NCBI GenBank assembly: GCA_002348315.1 | Contig: DEAW01000024.1 | Coordinates: 1-15,079 of the forward strand | DNA: 15,079 bases | From: Planctomycetaceae bacterium UBA2972 | Lineage (GTDB): Bacteria > Planctomycetota > Planctomycetia > Pirellulales > Pirellulaceae | Direction: 5' to 3' | Part shown: in pieces, positions 6,825-15,079 of the stretch | Layout: the number at the start of each line of letters is the position of its first letter | How positions within the stretch are numbered: position 1 is the stretch's first letter | Notes under the pieces: model-generated | Seen by the model: only the letters and a program-made list of their open reading frames with translations | What the model was told of the DNA's origin: nothing | Database searches by the model: none | Translations under genes and position numbers: made by a program

Positions 6825-9800
6825 CTATTCCTCCGAGGCGGCCGAGGCAGCTGCAGCCGCTGCTGCTTCCGCTTCTTTTGCCGCTTTCGCTTCGTCAACC
6901 AAATTAGTTATCGAAGCACGCTCTTTGGCATAGTTATCAAAATTCATCAACAAGTCGACCAACGCATCCAACGTCTCAGGACTATTTCCGTGGAATAGCT
7001 TCTGAGTTTGAGCTGCTCCCAGATGTTCCTGACTACTGTCATAGGGCACGATGACCGGCATCGCTGTGTACGGTAATATCGCGTTGGGCTTGGCAATCCA
7101 ACGCTTGACGTAATCTGCTCGCAATCGTTTATGTACTAAGCCCAGATCCGGAGCGAGCCCCTTGGCCGTTCCACTAGGAGTAAAGTCCGCCACTGCATGG
7201 CATTTCACACAGTAATCCTGACTCACCACAATCTGCATGGCATCGGCCAAACGGTCACCGGCCTGAGCCTCGGTATTGCGAGCTACATAAGTAGCATCTG
7301 CGGCTGCTAAATGTTCGCCATTAACCCGATGATCGTATTCATACGGATAAGTTGCGTTATCGCGAGCTGCAAAATAGTTAACGATCTTGGTAGCTTCATC
7401 ACTTGATAGATTGAACTTAGGCATTCGCAAAACCGTTGCCGGTCGAATTTGATATGGCTCAAGCAGGAAGTCATGGAACCATTGATTTTGAACCTTAGCA
7501 CCCTGCCCTACCAACGGAGGAGCAACCCAGGCCCAACTTTCGGAACCCTTCGCCTGTGGATTAGACAATCGCTCTCGCTGAGTCACGTACGGCAGAAGAT
7601 ATCTCGAAAGAACACCGCTCTGCGATGATGACCGATTCGCCACTGCGGCTGGTGCAATTCGGGAAACATTGGATCCAGCTGCTGCGATTCCACCCTTGAT
7701 TGGGCTGGATGCCCAAAGCTGGAATTGCAATTCTCCGACACCCGTGAGTTTGAACGGATCCTGCAGGTATTCGTCAATCGGATCGCCAAACTCAGCATCC
7801 GTGGCTGAAGCCATTCCGGAATTACCCACCGTCGGCATACCTGTAATCGTTGCGACAGACCGGGCCCGATCATTCAAGCCGTTGGTCGCTTCCACTTCTT
7901 CAGCAGAAAAAGCAGGCACCATGAACGGATACTCTTTCGTCATATCTACATGCTGCGCCAACACCGTACCCAATTGCTCTTCGGTCATATCAAGCGTCCA
8001 TTTTTCGGCTTCCAGGACATGGCAGCCCGCACAGTTATATTTATCAATCACCTGCTTACCTTCGATCAGCGCTTTGGCTCGCTCGTTAGGTTGATACAGA
8101 TACTTCGACCGAGGCGGATCGGCGACCAGCCCGAGTACAAACGTAATCACGGATTCGCGATCGGCGGTACTGAACGGGAACTGTGGCATTCGCAGACGAT
8201 CGTTGTAACGAATACCTTCTGTTTTGTGGTAGTCATACGATCGTGGTTCACGAAGTTTCTGATAGATGAACCCCGTACGGTTATGAGCATGTAGTTGGTG
8301 GTGATAGAAGTCGTCCAGGTTGTCATCGTAACGACTTTGACGTACATCCCGATCCCCTGCTGTATGACCCTCAGCATGACCGGAGCCTTCACCTGCTGCA
8401 GCACCCGATGCCTCGTCAACGTGGGCCGTGTCGTGCGACTCGCCATGTGCGTCGTCGTGATGATCCGCGGCTGCATCCGAGTGACCATGGTGATGGTCCA
8501 GATATTCTCCAACGTGTTCGAAAGCGAGTTTCGACGGATCTTTACGTCCCCAGTCGGCCAGGCCAGCACCAATCGGTTTCGCGTCTTCAAAACCCGGAAT
8601 GTCATGGCAGCCATAGCAACCATATTTACCTAAGGCTTTACGACCGATGTAAACAAGCTTGGTGTCAATATCCAAAGCGTCAGCCGGAGCTGCAGAATCA
8701 CGTCGCAATTCCTCTTCAGCAACTTTCACGCCTGTGTCATTTGCCGGAATACCGAACTTGGCATATTTTTCAGCCACGGCTTCGTAGAAGGAATCGGTCA
8801 GATTGATACGAAGTAACTCTTCCATGGACGACTTAAGCGTGTCACTAGCTTTCAGCTTTTCAGCCGTCAGCGTATGACTATCAACTGTCCAATCTTCCCC
8901 TTCACTTAACAGGTAAGTGACAATATCGAGTGCGGGGTCGACAACCGTTTCATTTCCATCTGCATCTTTAATGACTTCCACATGTATAAACAGATCCGGC
9001 ATGACTGTGCGAGCGTGATACTTGGTTGGTTCTTTAATCCAACTATACAGCCATTTCTCTTTGTCGGCGAAGCCGGCAAATTTACCGCCCAGGTCAGACA
9101 GATCCGGACCCTGCACAAACTCTTTTGGATCACGGAATTTCTCAATCTCTGCAAGCTCGGGATCGTTATGACTATGGCACGCCAAACAACCTCGTTCCTG
9201 AAATGCGATCTTCCCTCGAGCGACATCGCCGGTAACGCCCGCTTGCGGAGTCAAATACTCAAACCCCTGTGAATAGGCTTTGAGATATTCAATCATCCCA
9301 ACAATTTCAATCTTTTCGTACTGCACGGCATTTTCATCCGATGTGTTTGCTCCAAAGTGAGCATGCAGATTGAAGAACTTAGGCATCCGGCTGCTGGGGC
9401 GGAAGTTTTGTGGATTCGCAATCCAGTCATACAGGAAGCTGTCACTATTCTTGCGGGCCACATGCCGGAGACTGGGGCCTGGCTTGCGTAACGAACCAGG
9501 TGCTTCAACATCCGCTAAGACGCCGGTCAATCGAGCGCTTTCTGTCGTATTCAACAGCGGCGTTTCGGAAGCGCCATCTGTCTTAAGAACATCGATGAGC
9601 TGATGTCGGGCCTGATTATCTTCCGGATGAGTGGCCACCTGCGCGGCTAGTTGCTGAGCGGAGGCATCAAGGTTTTCAAAGCCGGCCTGATTCTGTAATT
9701 GGAGGGCAGCAGCAAAATAGTTCGGCTCTAACCGCAAATCCGGTCCGACGCGTTTGTCCGCTCCGGCAAATCCATTAATGTCATGGCAGCCATAGCAGCC

Positions 9801-11810
9801 AAATTTCCTGATGGTATTGTAACCCTGTACGACCTTCGGAGCCGGTGCTTCTTCAAACCGTTTGCTCGGTTCTAATTCAGTAACCTCGTGGTGACATTTC
9901 AAACAGGTCGCTTCAATGAATCGCTTTGGCAGTTGCGGATAAATCCAGTGATGATTGTCAAACCACCCGTGCTCCTCCATCCAGCGTTTACGATCTAATT
10001 CACTATCCGGCATATGGGATGCCCATTTGAATTCGGTTGCGCTACCCTGCCCTTCATGACAAATCGTACAGGCAAAATCTGAGACTTTATGGGGACTTAA
10101 TGAACCGACGAATAGATCCAAACGTGGGTGACTGGCAAAGGGATGCCCAATTCCACGACGTACAATCAGTTTCAACTGAGTCTTTTGACCATCCTGCTGT
10201 GCATCTGCCAAGCGTGCGGCAACGACATCCGGATTGGTTACCGGATCACCATCAATACTGACAATCACATCACCGGCTTCCAGGCCGGGACGCGTATGAC
10301 GAGCAAGTGTGCTGTTTTTAATAACACTCGAATCATTTTCAGGCTGCAAGAGCGACTTGAGAATCTGCTCACCCTCAAATTCCTCGTCTAAATTCAAGGA
10401 TTCAACGATTTCAGCTTTCTTGGCAGCTGAATTAGGAGCAACAAACGAGATCGTGACATCATTGGGACTGTAAAGTCCTGTTGGTGAGAAACGTAAACCA
10501 TAACCATCTTCTGCCAGAAATACCTGGCGACCTTCCGGAGTCAATGGAACGTCCTTAACGACGGGTTCAGCGGTCGGTGCTGCTTCCTCTCCCTCCGCCG
10601 CAACATCGGCAGTTTCTGTAGTATTTAATTCAGGTTGCGTTACCGCGATCGGAGGCACATCAAGGATGACTTCGATCATCCGTTCGGATACAAAACCGGG
10701 TTCTATGGCCTGCCCCGGAACCGACTTTTCCATCATCTGATGGCAAGTGGTACAACGATCAAATCGACGTACCTTTTTGAAGTTGTAATCCTGTTCCAGA
10801 TCGTCACTCCAGAGGTTTTCTATACTCAGTGGCCCGTTAAAGGCATCGAGAATCGGCAACTCTAACCAGGCTTTCCCCAGCCAGTTTCCTTCCCAGAGTG
10901 CTGAATGATTATTATTGATGGCATCTTCAAGACGCACTTTCTCTGCATTGACTTTATCAAGTTCTTTTTGAGCGTCCCTGACCTGAGCTTGAAAACGATT
11001 GGCAATCTTGGCTAATTCCCGCCGGTAATGCGTCGCTTTTTCAAACTTGATCTCAAACGAATTGAGGCCTTCATCCCGGTCTTCCAGAATCTCATCCAAC
11101 TCGGCTTTCAGGGCATCCTGCTCTTCCTGCGATGCACCACTACTTAAGGCGATACCCACCTGAGAAGCTTTTTCGTCACGATCGGCACGTTTGAATTTCG
11201 TAATCCCAAGGATTTTATCCTCCACCGCTTTGAGCAGGCGAATCTGTTCGCTCATGGCAAATGCCATCGCTTCACGAGCTGCCTGGTGGTCAGCTTGCAA
11301 CTGAGCGACTGATTCCTCGGCACTCTCTGGATCCACTACATCTTCAATAGCTTCAGCATCTTCCTGTTCAGTCACTTCCTCCTGACTGGGATCCTGATAC
11401 CAATTCTCTCTGGCAGCTTCAATCGACGCGATATCAATCACGGCGGTCATTTCCAGTGCGCCGGTCGCAGGTTGTTCCTCGCCGTTAGGCTCAAGCGAAT
11501 CTGTGCTATTTAGAAATGCGATAAACTCTTCGACAACTACAGCACCAACTTGTGTATCAGCCGCCGCTTTCTCCAGAGCTGCTTCTGCATCTTTCAGGCG
11601 AGTTAGCACATCAGCCGTCCGCGTCTCCAGCATCCGCCATTCGCTCACCTTGCGATCAATCGCACGAGCTTCCTTTTGATATTCCTTCCACGGACGATCG
11701 TGGTCTTTCCAGAACATCCAAACGGTGGAGAGCACCAAGATGACAGACGAGATCGCAAAGACCACGTGCATCTTCTTCATGTCGCGTACTGTTTTTTCAG
11801 TTGCAGGCAT
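6825..11810 (-). CDS. Giant membrane-anchored octahaem cytochrome c with PDZ domain and His-rich insert
   Basis: The 1,661-residue protein begins with an uncleaved-looking anchor helix (about 15-34), then charged, probably coiled-coil segments (about 38-90 and 165-300) around an acidic stretch. Eight CxxCH haem sites start at Cys353, Cys581, Cys636, Cys672, Cys875, Cys1065, Cys1260 and Cys1534. A PDZ domain (about 430-555, with GDVIVSIDGDPV from Gly513) lies between haems 1 and 2. The last five sites head class I-like domains, each followed by a likely axial Met in an MP motif (Met809, 937, 1208, 1463, 1584). Haems 1-3 lack that pattern and may be bis-His. A His/Asp-rich insertion (about 1097-1175) interrupts the sixth haem domain, and the C-terminus is an Ala-rich tail. 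Placed after the cytochrome b genes, it likely replaces cytochrome c1 and wires electrons from the Rieske protein to periplasmic carriers. The family has no standard name I can give. Confidence 0.92.
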   Translation of the reverse strand: MPATEKTVRDMKKMHVVFAISSVILVLSTVWMFWKDHDRPWKEYQKEARAIDRKVSEWRMLETRTADVLTRLKDAEAALEKAAADTQVGAVVVEEFIAFLNSTDSLEPNGEEQPATGALEMTAVIDIASIEAARENWYQDPSQEEVTEQEDAEAIEDVVDPESAEESVAQLQADHQAAREAMAFAMSEQIRLLKAVEDKILGITKFKRADRDEKASQVGIALSSGASQEEQDALKAELDEILEDRDEGLNSFEIKFEKATHYRRELAKIANRFQAQVRDAQKELDKVNAEKVRLEDAINNNHSALWEGNWLGKAWLELPILDAFNGPLSIENLWSDDLEQDYNFKKVRRFDRCTTCHQMMEKSVPGQAIEPGFVSERMIEVILDVPPIAVTQPELNTTETADVAAEGEEAAPTAEPVVKDVPLTPEGRQVFLAEDGYGLRFSPTGLYSPNDVTISFVAPNSAAKKAEIVESLNLDEEFEGEQILKSLLQPENDSSVIKNSTLARHTRPGLEAGDVIVSIDGDPVTNPDVVAARLADAQQDGQKTQLKLIVRRGIGHPFASHPRLDLFVGSLSPHKVSDFACTICHEGQGSATEFKWASHMPDSELDRKRWMEEHGWFDNHHWIYPQLPKRFIEATCLKCHHEVTELEPSKRFEEAPAPKVVQGYNTIRKFGCYGCHDINGFAGADKRVGPDLRLEPNYFAAALQLQNQAGFENLDASAQQLAAQVATHPEDNQARHQLIDVLKTDGASETPLLNTTESARLTGVLADVEAPGSLRKPGPSLRHVARKNSDSFLYDWIANPQNFRPSSRMPKFFNLHAHFGANTSDENAVQYEKIEIVGMIEYLKAYSQGFEYLTPQAGVTGDVARGKIAFQERGCLACHSHNDPELAEIEKFRDPKEFVQGPDLSDLGGKFAGFADKEKWLYSWIKEPTKYHARTVMPDLFIHVEVIKDADGNETVVDPALDIVTYLLSEGEDWTVDSHTLTAEKLKASDTLKSSMEELLRINLTDSFYEAVAEKYAKFGIPANDTGVKVAEEELRRDSAAPADALDIDTKLVYIGRKALGKYGCYGCHDIPGFEDAKPIGAGLADWGRKDPSKLAFEHVGEYLDHHHGHSDAAADHHDDAHGESHDTAHVDEASGAAAGEGSGHAEGHTAGDRDVRQSRYDDNLDDFYHHQLHAHNRTGFIYQKLREPRSYDYHKTEGIRYNDRLRMPQFPFSTADRESVITFVLGLVADPPRSKYLYQPNERAKALIEGKQVIDKYNCAGCHVLEAEKWTLDMTEEQLGTVLAQHVDMTKEYPFMVPAFSAEEVEATNGLNDRARSVATITGMPTVGNSGMASATDAEFGDPIDEYLQDPFKLTGVGELQFQLWASSPIKGGIAAAGSNVSRIAPAAVANRSSSQSGVLSRYLLPYVTQRERLSNPQAKGSESWAWVAPPLVGQGAKVQNQWFHDFLLEPYQIRPATVLRMPKFNLSSDEATKIVNYFAARDNATYPYEYDHRVNGEHLAAADATYVARNTEAQAGDRLADAMQIVVSQDYCVKCHAVADFTPSGTAKGLAPDLGLVHKRLRADYVKRWIAKPNAILPYTAMPVIVPYDSSQEHLGAAQTQKLFHGNSPETLDALVDLLMNFDNYAKERASITNLVDEAKAAKEAEAAAAAAASAASEE

Positions 11811-11894
11811 TGTTAGTCTACTTCTGCTTTCTCTTACAATGCTAAGTCTAGTTGTCTGTCCGAATCAGAACCGGATTGCCCGGCCGCTAAATCG

Positions 11895-13250
11895 CTAAAA
11901 GTTAATAAAGTATTCAGGGATGGCAATAAAGTATTTCATGCTAAACATCCAACGGGCGAGCATCTTGATCGGCAGCAGTGCCATCCAGAGCATCAGGTTG
12001 GTCATCACCATATATCGAATCAATCCCATCCTTTTGTACATAGGCTGGAACAGTCGCTTCTTATCCCACATCGCCAATAACGGTGGCAGCACAGCGAAAT
12101 ATCCAATCAATAACAGAATTCCAACGAATTCACGCTGAGCGATCACCATCACTTTTGTCAGGAAGGCTGCTTCAGGATCCGGCTTCGGCAGAGGAGCTCC
12201 CAAACCTTTCACCCATACATACTGAGACAGGTCGACGTTATTCATCGCTTCCACTGCATGGGAATCCCAGTACTCGTAAAATCCGAAGAAGTTCCAGTTA
12301 GGTCCTCGCAAAAACGTACCCATGATGATCAAAGTGACCCACAGGACCAGAAAACCAAACTGGAAGGTTAGGTAGGCAAACTTACGTTCGTTGATCGTAT
12401 AGTAGCCATTACCTTTTGTATTGTAATCGATATAGGGAATCGCCATTAAGCCGGCAACGATCATACTCGGCAATACCACTCCAGCCATCCAGGGGTCGTA
12501 GTAAACCAGCATTTCCTGCAGTCCCAGGAAGTACCAGGGAGCTTTGGATGGGTTAGGCGTCTTCACAGCACTGGCAGGTTCTTCCAGCGGAGCCTGTAAC
12601 ACAATGGCCCAGAGCAGTAGAAATGCTGTTAATGCCACCATACAGATGAGTTCGGTGTAAACAAGATCCGGCCAGACCAGCACTTTCTCTTTTTCTGATT
12701 CGGTTGCTTCCAGTGGAAGTTCACCATTGGCGATCCGCTTGTCGTTGACAACTGCCTTGGCCGTGGCCAACCAGGTAAAGAATGCGAGCAGGAAGATGAG
12801 TCCTACAATCGGTACGTTGTCCGGCTTGGTCACAATGGCGGCAAAGTCAGAATCAGCCATCGAGAGCCCCATAAAGAGCATCATCAGGTTAAGGCCGAGC
12901 CAAGCAACGTTGGGGCGCACGAGTACTTCGCGGAACCGGAACATGACCAGCAGAATCACCAAAGACCCCAGCGAATAAGTCGTTGGCGACATGAGTGCGT
13001 CAATAAAGCCTTTAATACCTTCATTGAACGAAATGTATTTCACAATGTCCGGATTACCACTAGCAACCATCGCAGCGAGAATCAAAGCAACCAGACCGAG
13101 TCCGGACCAGGCCAACGCCAATCGCCCTTCACCCCGACGCTTCCAGCAATAGAGTGCGAACAGACCATTCATCGTTGCAATCAAAACGTAGTATCCGCAA
13201 AGGAACCCGCTGAGCTGCGACAAAAATTCTTCGTATGTTAAACCGTGCAT
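11895..13250 (-). CDS. Cytochrome b C-terminal (subunit IV-like) protein with extra N-terminal membrane domain
   Basis: This 451-residue membrane protein has two parts. Residues 1 to about 190 hold four or five hydrophobic helices (about 16-36, 46-64, 92-106, 115-130, 146-168) with no motif I recognise. From VWPDLVYTEL (192-201) the sequence matches the C-terminal cytochrome b domain that forms part of the Qo site: helices at about 193-218, 254-274 and 292-312, the Qo motif as APWY (237-240) in place of PEWY, and FRGPNWNFFG (314-323 region). Two further helices (about 376-395 and 412-430) extend it beyond the 160 residues of chloroplast subunit IV. It pairs with the b6-like gene 83 nt upstream; together they make the equivalent of full-length cytochrome b. 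The ATG at 13250 has no clear Shine-Dalgarno. The C-terminal assignment is firm; the role of the N-terminal helices is unknown. Confidence 0.88.
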   Translation of the reverse strand: MHGLTYEEFLSQLSGFLCGYYVLIATMNGLFALYCWKRRGEGRLALAWSGLGLVALILAAMVASGNPDIVKYISFNEGIKGFIDALMSPTTYSLGSLVILLVMFRFREVLVRPNVAWLGLNLMMLFMGLSMADSDFAAIVTKPDNVPIVGLIFLLAFFTWLATAKAVVNDKRIANGELPLEATESEKEKVLVWPDLVYTELICMVALTAFLLLWAIVLQAPLEEPASAVKTPNPSKAPWYFLGLQEMLVYYDPWMAGVVLPSMIVAGLMAIPYIDYNTKGNGYYTINERKFAYLTFQFGFLVLWVTLIIMGTFLRGPNWNFFGFYEYWDSHAVEAMNNVDLSQYVWVKGLGAPLPKPDPEAAFLTKVMVIAQREFVGILLLIGYFAVLPPLLAMWDKKRLFQPMYKRMGLIRYMVMTNLMLWMALLPIKMLARWMFSMKYFIAIPEYFINF

Positions 13251-13333
13251 GGCTTGTTTTTTATTTCCAACGGCGAGCCTGTTTCACCAGACAAGCTTTA
13301 TTCATGCATTAAAAAATCAGGTTACGTCCGTTT

Positions 13334-14110
13334 CTACATCGGGCCACTAATACCACCGTCCTTACGGACTCGCCAGAAGTGGATCGCCAGAAGCAATGCC
13401 ACACCCAACGGGATAGCGATACAGTGCAAAACATAAAAACGATTAAGTGTTTCTTCACCAACAAACCGAGCCCCCAGGAGCCCGAATCGCGCATCGGAAG
13501 CATTGGTAATCATATCGATGCCCCCAACTGTTAATAACTGAGCCCCCGGTCCTTCGTAACCGAGAAACGGAGTCGCTCGAGCCATATTCGAACCCACCGT
13601 GATCGCCCAGATCGCCAATTGGTCCCACGGCAGCAGGTACCCGGTAAACGACATCAACAGAGTAAGCAGCAGGAGAATAACTCCTACCACCCAGTTAAAC
13701 TCACGGGGCGGTTTATAACTTCCGGTTAGGAAGACCCGGTACATATGCAGCCAAACCGTAATAACCATGGCATGCGCACCCCACCTATGCAATTCGCGCA
13801 GTATCCCTAGGGAAGTTGCATCCCGGAGCGTCAAAATATCCGTATACGCCCATTCAATCGTAGGGCGATAATAGAACATCAACAAAACGCCTGTTACGGT
13901 TTCGACCAAAAACAGGAAGAACGTAACTCCACCCATACACCAGGTGTAGCTAAGGGCGATCCCTTGCTTCTTTGCAGAAACAGGATGTAGATGAAGGAAG
14001 AAGTTTGTCAGCATGACAACAACTCGATTACGCCGGTCCACAGGAGCGGGGTGCCGAAAGATACTCTTCCAGATCTGCGAGTTACGAATAATATCACCGA
14101 GCGATGGCAT
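13334..14110 (-). CDS. petB: Cytochrome b6-like subunit of the quinol-oxidising complex
   Basis: The 258-residue product carries the two b haems of the complex. Helix B has His108 and His122 (HRWGAH to WLHMYR, 14 apart). Helix D has His229 and His244 (FYVLHC to AIHF, 15 apart); the 15 spacing marks b6-type rather than mitochondrial-type proteins. Cys58 in YTWCMGG corresponds to the Cys of cytochrome b6 that binds the extra haem ci on the Qi side, and FYYRPT follows as in b6. GYLLPWDQ (158-164 region) is the conserved helix C block. Length and the GISGPM ending fit a split b6/subunit IV arrangement; the partner is encoded next. The gene lies 45 nt after the Rieske gene. The ATG at 14110 has only a distant AGG about 12 nt upstream. 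Assignment to the b6-like family is firm; the complex oxidises menaquinol or ubiquinol, which the sequence does not settle. Confidence 0.95.
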   Translation of the reverse strand: MPSLGDIIRNSQIWKSIFRHPAPVDRRNRVVVMLTNFFLHLHPVSAKKQGIALSYTWCMGGVTFFLFLVETVTGVLLMFYYRPTIEWAYTDILTLRDATSLGILRELHRWGAHAMVITVWLHMYRVFLTGSYKPPREFNWVVGVILLLLTLLMSFTGYLLPWDQLAIWAITVGSNMARATPFLGYEGPGAQLLTVGGIDMITNASDARFGLLGARFVGEETLNRFYVLHCIAIPLGVALLLAIHFWRVRKDGGISGPM

Positions 14111-14155
14111 TGATCAATAAACCTGTGTCAAACTCTAAGGTGCTTCAAACTATTA

Positions 14156-15079
14156 TTAAACGCTCACATAAGAATTAGAGTCAGCCCACTGACCCAATTC
14201 CTCGTTGAACTTGGTACTTTTATCGACTTCCAACTGACCGTCATCGGAAATCCGAATGGCATAACGCTCAAGCGGCCTCGGAGCGGGACCTTCGAAGTTA
14301 ACTCCGTCCTTATAAAAACCACTACCGTGACAAGGACACTTAAACTTCTGCTCACCCTCGAGCCAGTTAGGTGTACAACCAAGGTGAGTACAAACAGATT
14401 TCAGTGCATAAATCTGAGCTTCACCTTCATATTCAAACCTAACGACCCAGACTCCAAACTGAGCTTTATACTTTGCTTCGACCTGCCCCGGTGCATACGA
14501 GTCCGGAAATCCAACTTTGAATTTCGTTGGTGGTTCGGTCAATACATTGGGGAACATGTACCGAGCCAAACCCAGAACCCACAATAAACTGGTGATAGCC
14601 ATCGAGGTAAAACCGACTGCCAAAGGCGCCCCAAACAGCACTCCCACCGCTGAGGCCAAAAATCCGCGACGATCCGTCTCAGCCGCTGCCACTGGCTTCG
14701 GCTTAGGCAAAAAGTCTTCCCGCCGTGGTGCTGGCGGTAATTCAATCGGCTTTCTAGCCGCTGGCTTTTTCGCTTCCGCCTGAGCAGACTTAACGACGTC
14801 TTCAACACTTTGTGGCCCTCGACGTTCGTCTTTCTTCGCAGCAGCCAGAATGCTGGCAGTATCACGCGGTCCGGTCTGCGCTACCGGGGCTTCTTTTTTC
14901 TTTTTCGGAGCAGCCGGAGCAGCGGCTGGTTTCGGAGCAGGTGCTGCGGCAGGAGCTGTTGAAGCAGCACCTCCGGCACTTGCCCGGGCAGCAGCAAGCA
15001 TTTGCTCGACTGACATATTAGCCGGGTCTACTGGTGCAGCAGGTGGTGCAGCAGATGGCGTTTCGGCCGGAGCAGCTGC
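14156..15079 (-). CDS. Rieske [2Fe-2S] protein with long Ala/Pro-rich N-terminus (5' end beyond window)
   Basis: The Rieske domain is C-terminal. Numbering from the Met at 15016, CTHLGC gives ligands Cys209 and His211, and CPCHGSGF gives Cys227 and His230; Cys214 and Cys229 form the usual disulfide. A membrane helix (about 119-150) follows DRRGFL, a twin-arginine-like signal, so the folded cluster is probably exported by Tat and stays anchored. The first 110 residues are low-complexity Ala/Pro/Lys with repeated short segments (MSVEQMLAAARA, DTASILAAAKK, SVEDVVKSAQAEAKK). The frame stays open upstream of that Met for 21 more Ala/Pro-rich codons to the window edge, and no ribosome site precedes it, so the true start is likely outside. 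The protein passes electrons from quinol at the Qo site to the cytochrome c partner. It is the first gene seen of the bc-complex set. Confidence 0.95.
   Translation of the reverse strand, partial: AAAPAETPSAAPPAAPVDPANMSVEQMLAAARASAGGAASTAPAAAPAPKPAAAPAAPKKKKEAPVAQTGPRDTASILAAAKKDERRGPQSVEDVVKSAQAEAKKPAARKPIELPPAPRREDFLPKPKPVAAAETDRRGFLASAVGVLFGAPLAVGFTSMAITSLLWVLGLARYMFPNVLTEPPTKFKVGFPDSYAPGQVEAKYKAQFGVWVVRFEYEGEAQIYALKSVCTHLGCTPNWLEGEQKFKCPCHGSGFYKDGVNFEGPAPRPLERYAIRISDDGQLEVDKSTKFNEELGQWADSNSYVSV

Noticed and set aside
8147..8623. Minus-strand open frame of 158 codons inside the giant cytochrome gene
   Set aside because: It overlaps in another frame the His-rich region and sixth haem site of the 1,661-residue gene; its Met/Thr-rich translation is an artefact of the repeated His/Asp codons.
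1..15079. tRNA, rRNA, CRISPR array, insertion sequence or attachment site
   Set aside because: No spaced direct repeats, transposase-like frames, terminal inverted repeats or structural RNA signatures were seen; nearly every base lies in a respiratory gene.

Overview
The window is one uninterrupted run of respiratory genes, all read on the minus strand, so transcription goes from position 15079 down to position 1. Together they encode most of an electron path from membrane quinol to oxygen. The gene types suggest a planctomycete: a cytochrome b6-type subunit, a second cytochrome b subunit fused to extra membrane helices, a Rieske protein with a long Ala/Pro-rich N-terminus, and a giant multihaem cytochrome c of about 1,660 residues. 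The G+C content looks moderate, near 50%, which would fit a Gimesia- or Rubinisphaera-like lineage. That placement is inference; no 16S or marker gene is present.

Right part (15079 to 6825), quinol-oxidising bc-type complex: Rieske iron-sulfur protein (cut by the window edge), cytochrome b6-like protein with four haem-ligand histidines and the extra Cys that binds a third haem in b6-type complexes, a 451-residue protein whose second half is a subunit IV-like (Qo-site) domain, and a membrane-anchored cytochrome c with eight CxxCH sites, a PDZ domain and a His-rich insertion.

Middle part (6660 to 3506), periplasmic carriers: two related amicyanin-like blue-copper proteins, one with a cleavable signal peptide and one a lipoprotein, then a dihaem cytochrome c lipoprotein.

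Left part (3453 to 1), terminal oxidase: cytochrome c oxidase subunit II with a complete CuA site, subunit I of the A2 (YS) type, and the first 252 codons of a haem A synthase (CtaA/COX15) that runs off the left edge. Subunits III and IV are not in the window.

Gaps between genes are short (14 to 84 nt), except 164 nt between the giant cytochrome and the first copper protein. That gap carries three small palindromes and is the best candidate for an internal promoter or regulatory site dividing the bc-complex genes from the carrier and oxidase genes. No plus-strand gene, tRNA, rRNA, CRISPR array or mobile element is supported. The proposed electron order is quinol, cytochrome b/Rieske, octahaem cytochrome c, copper proteins and/or dihaem cytochrome c, CuA, haem a/a3-CuB, oxygen. 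This order is inferred from gene content and order.
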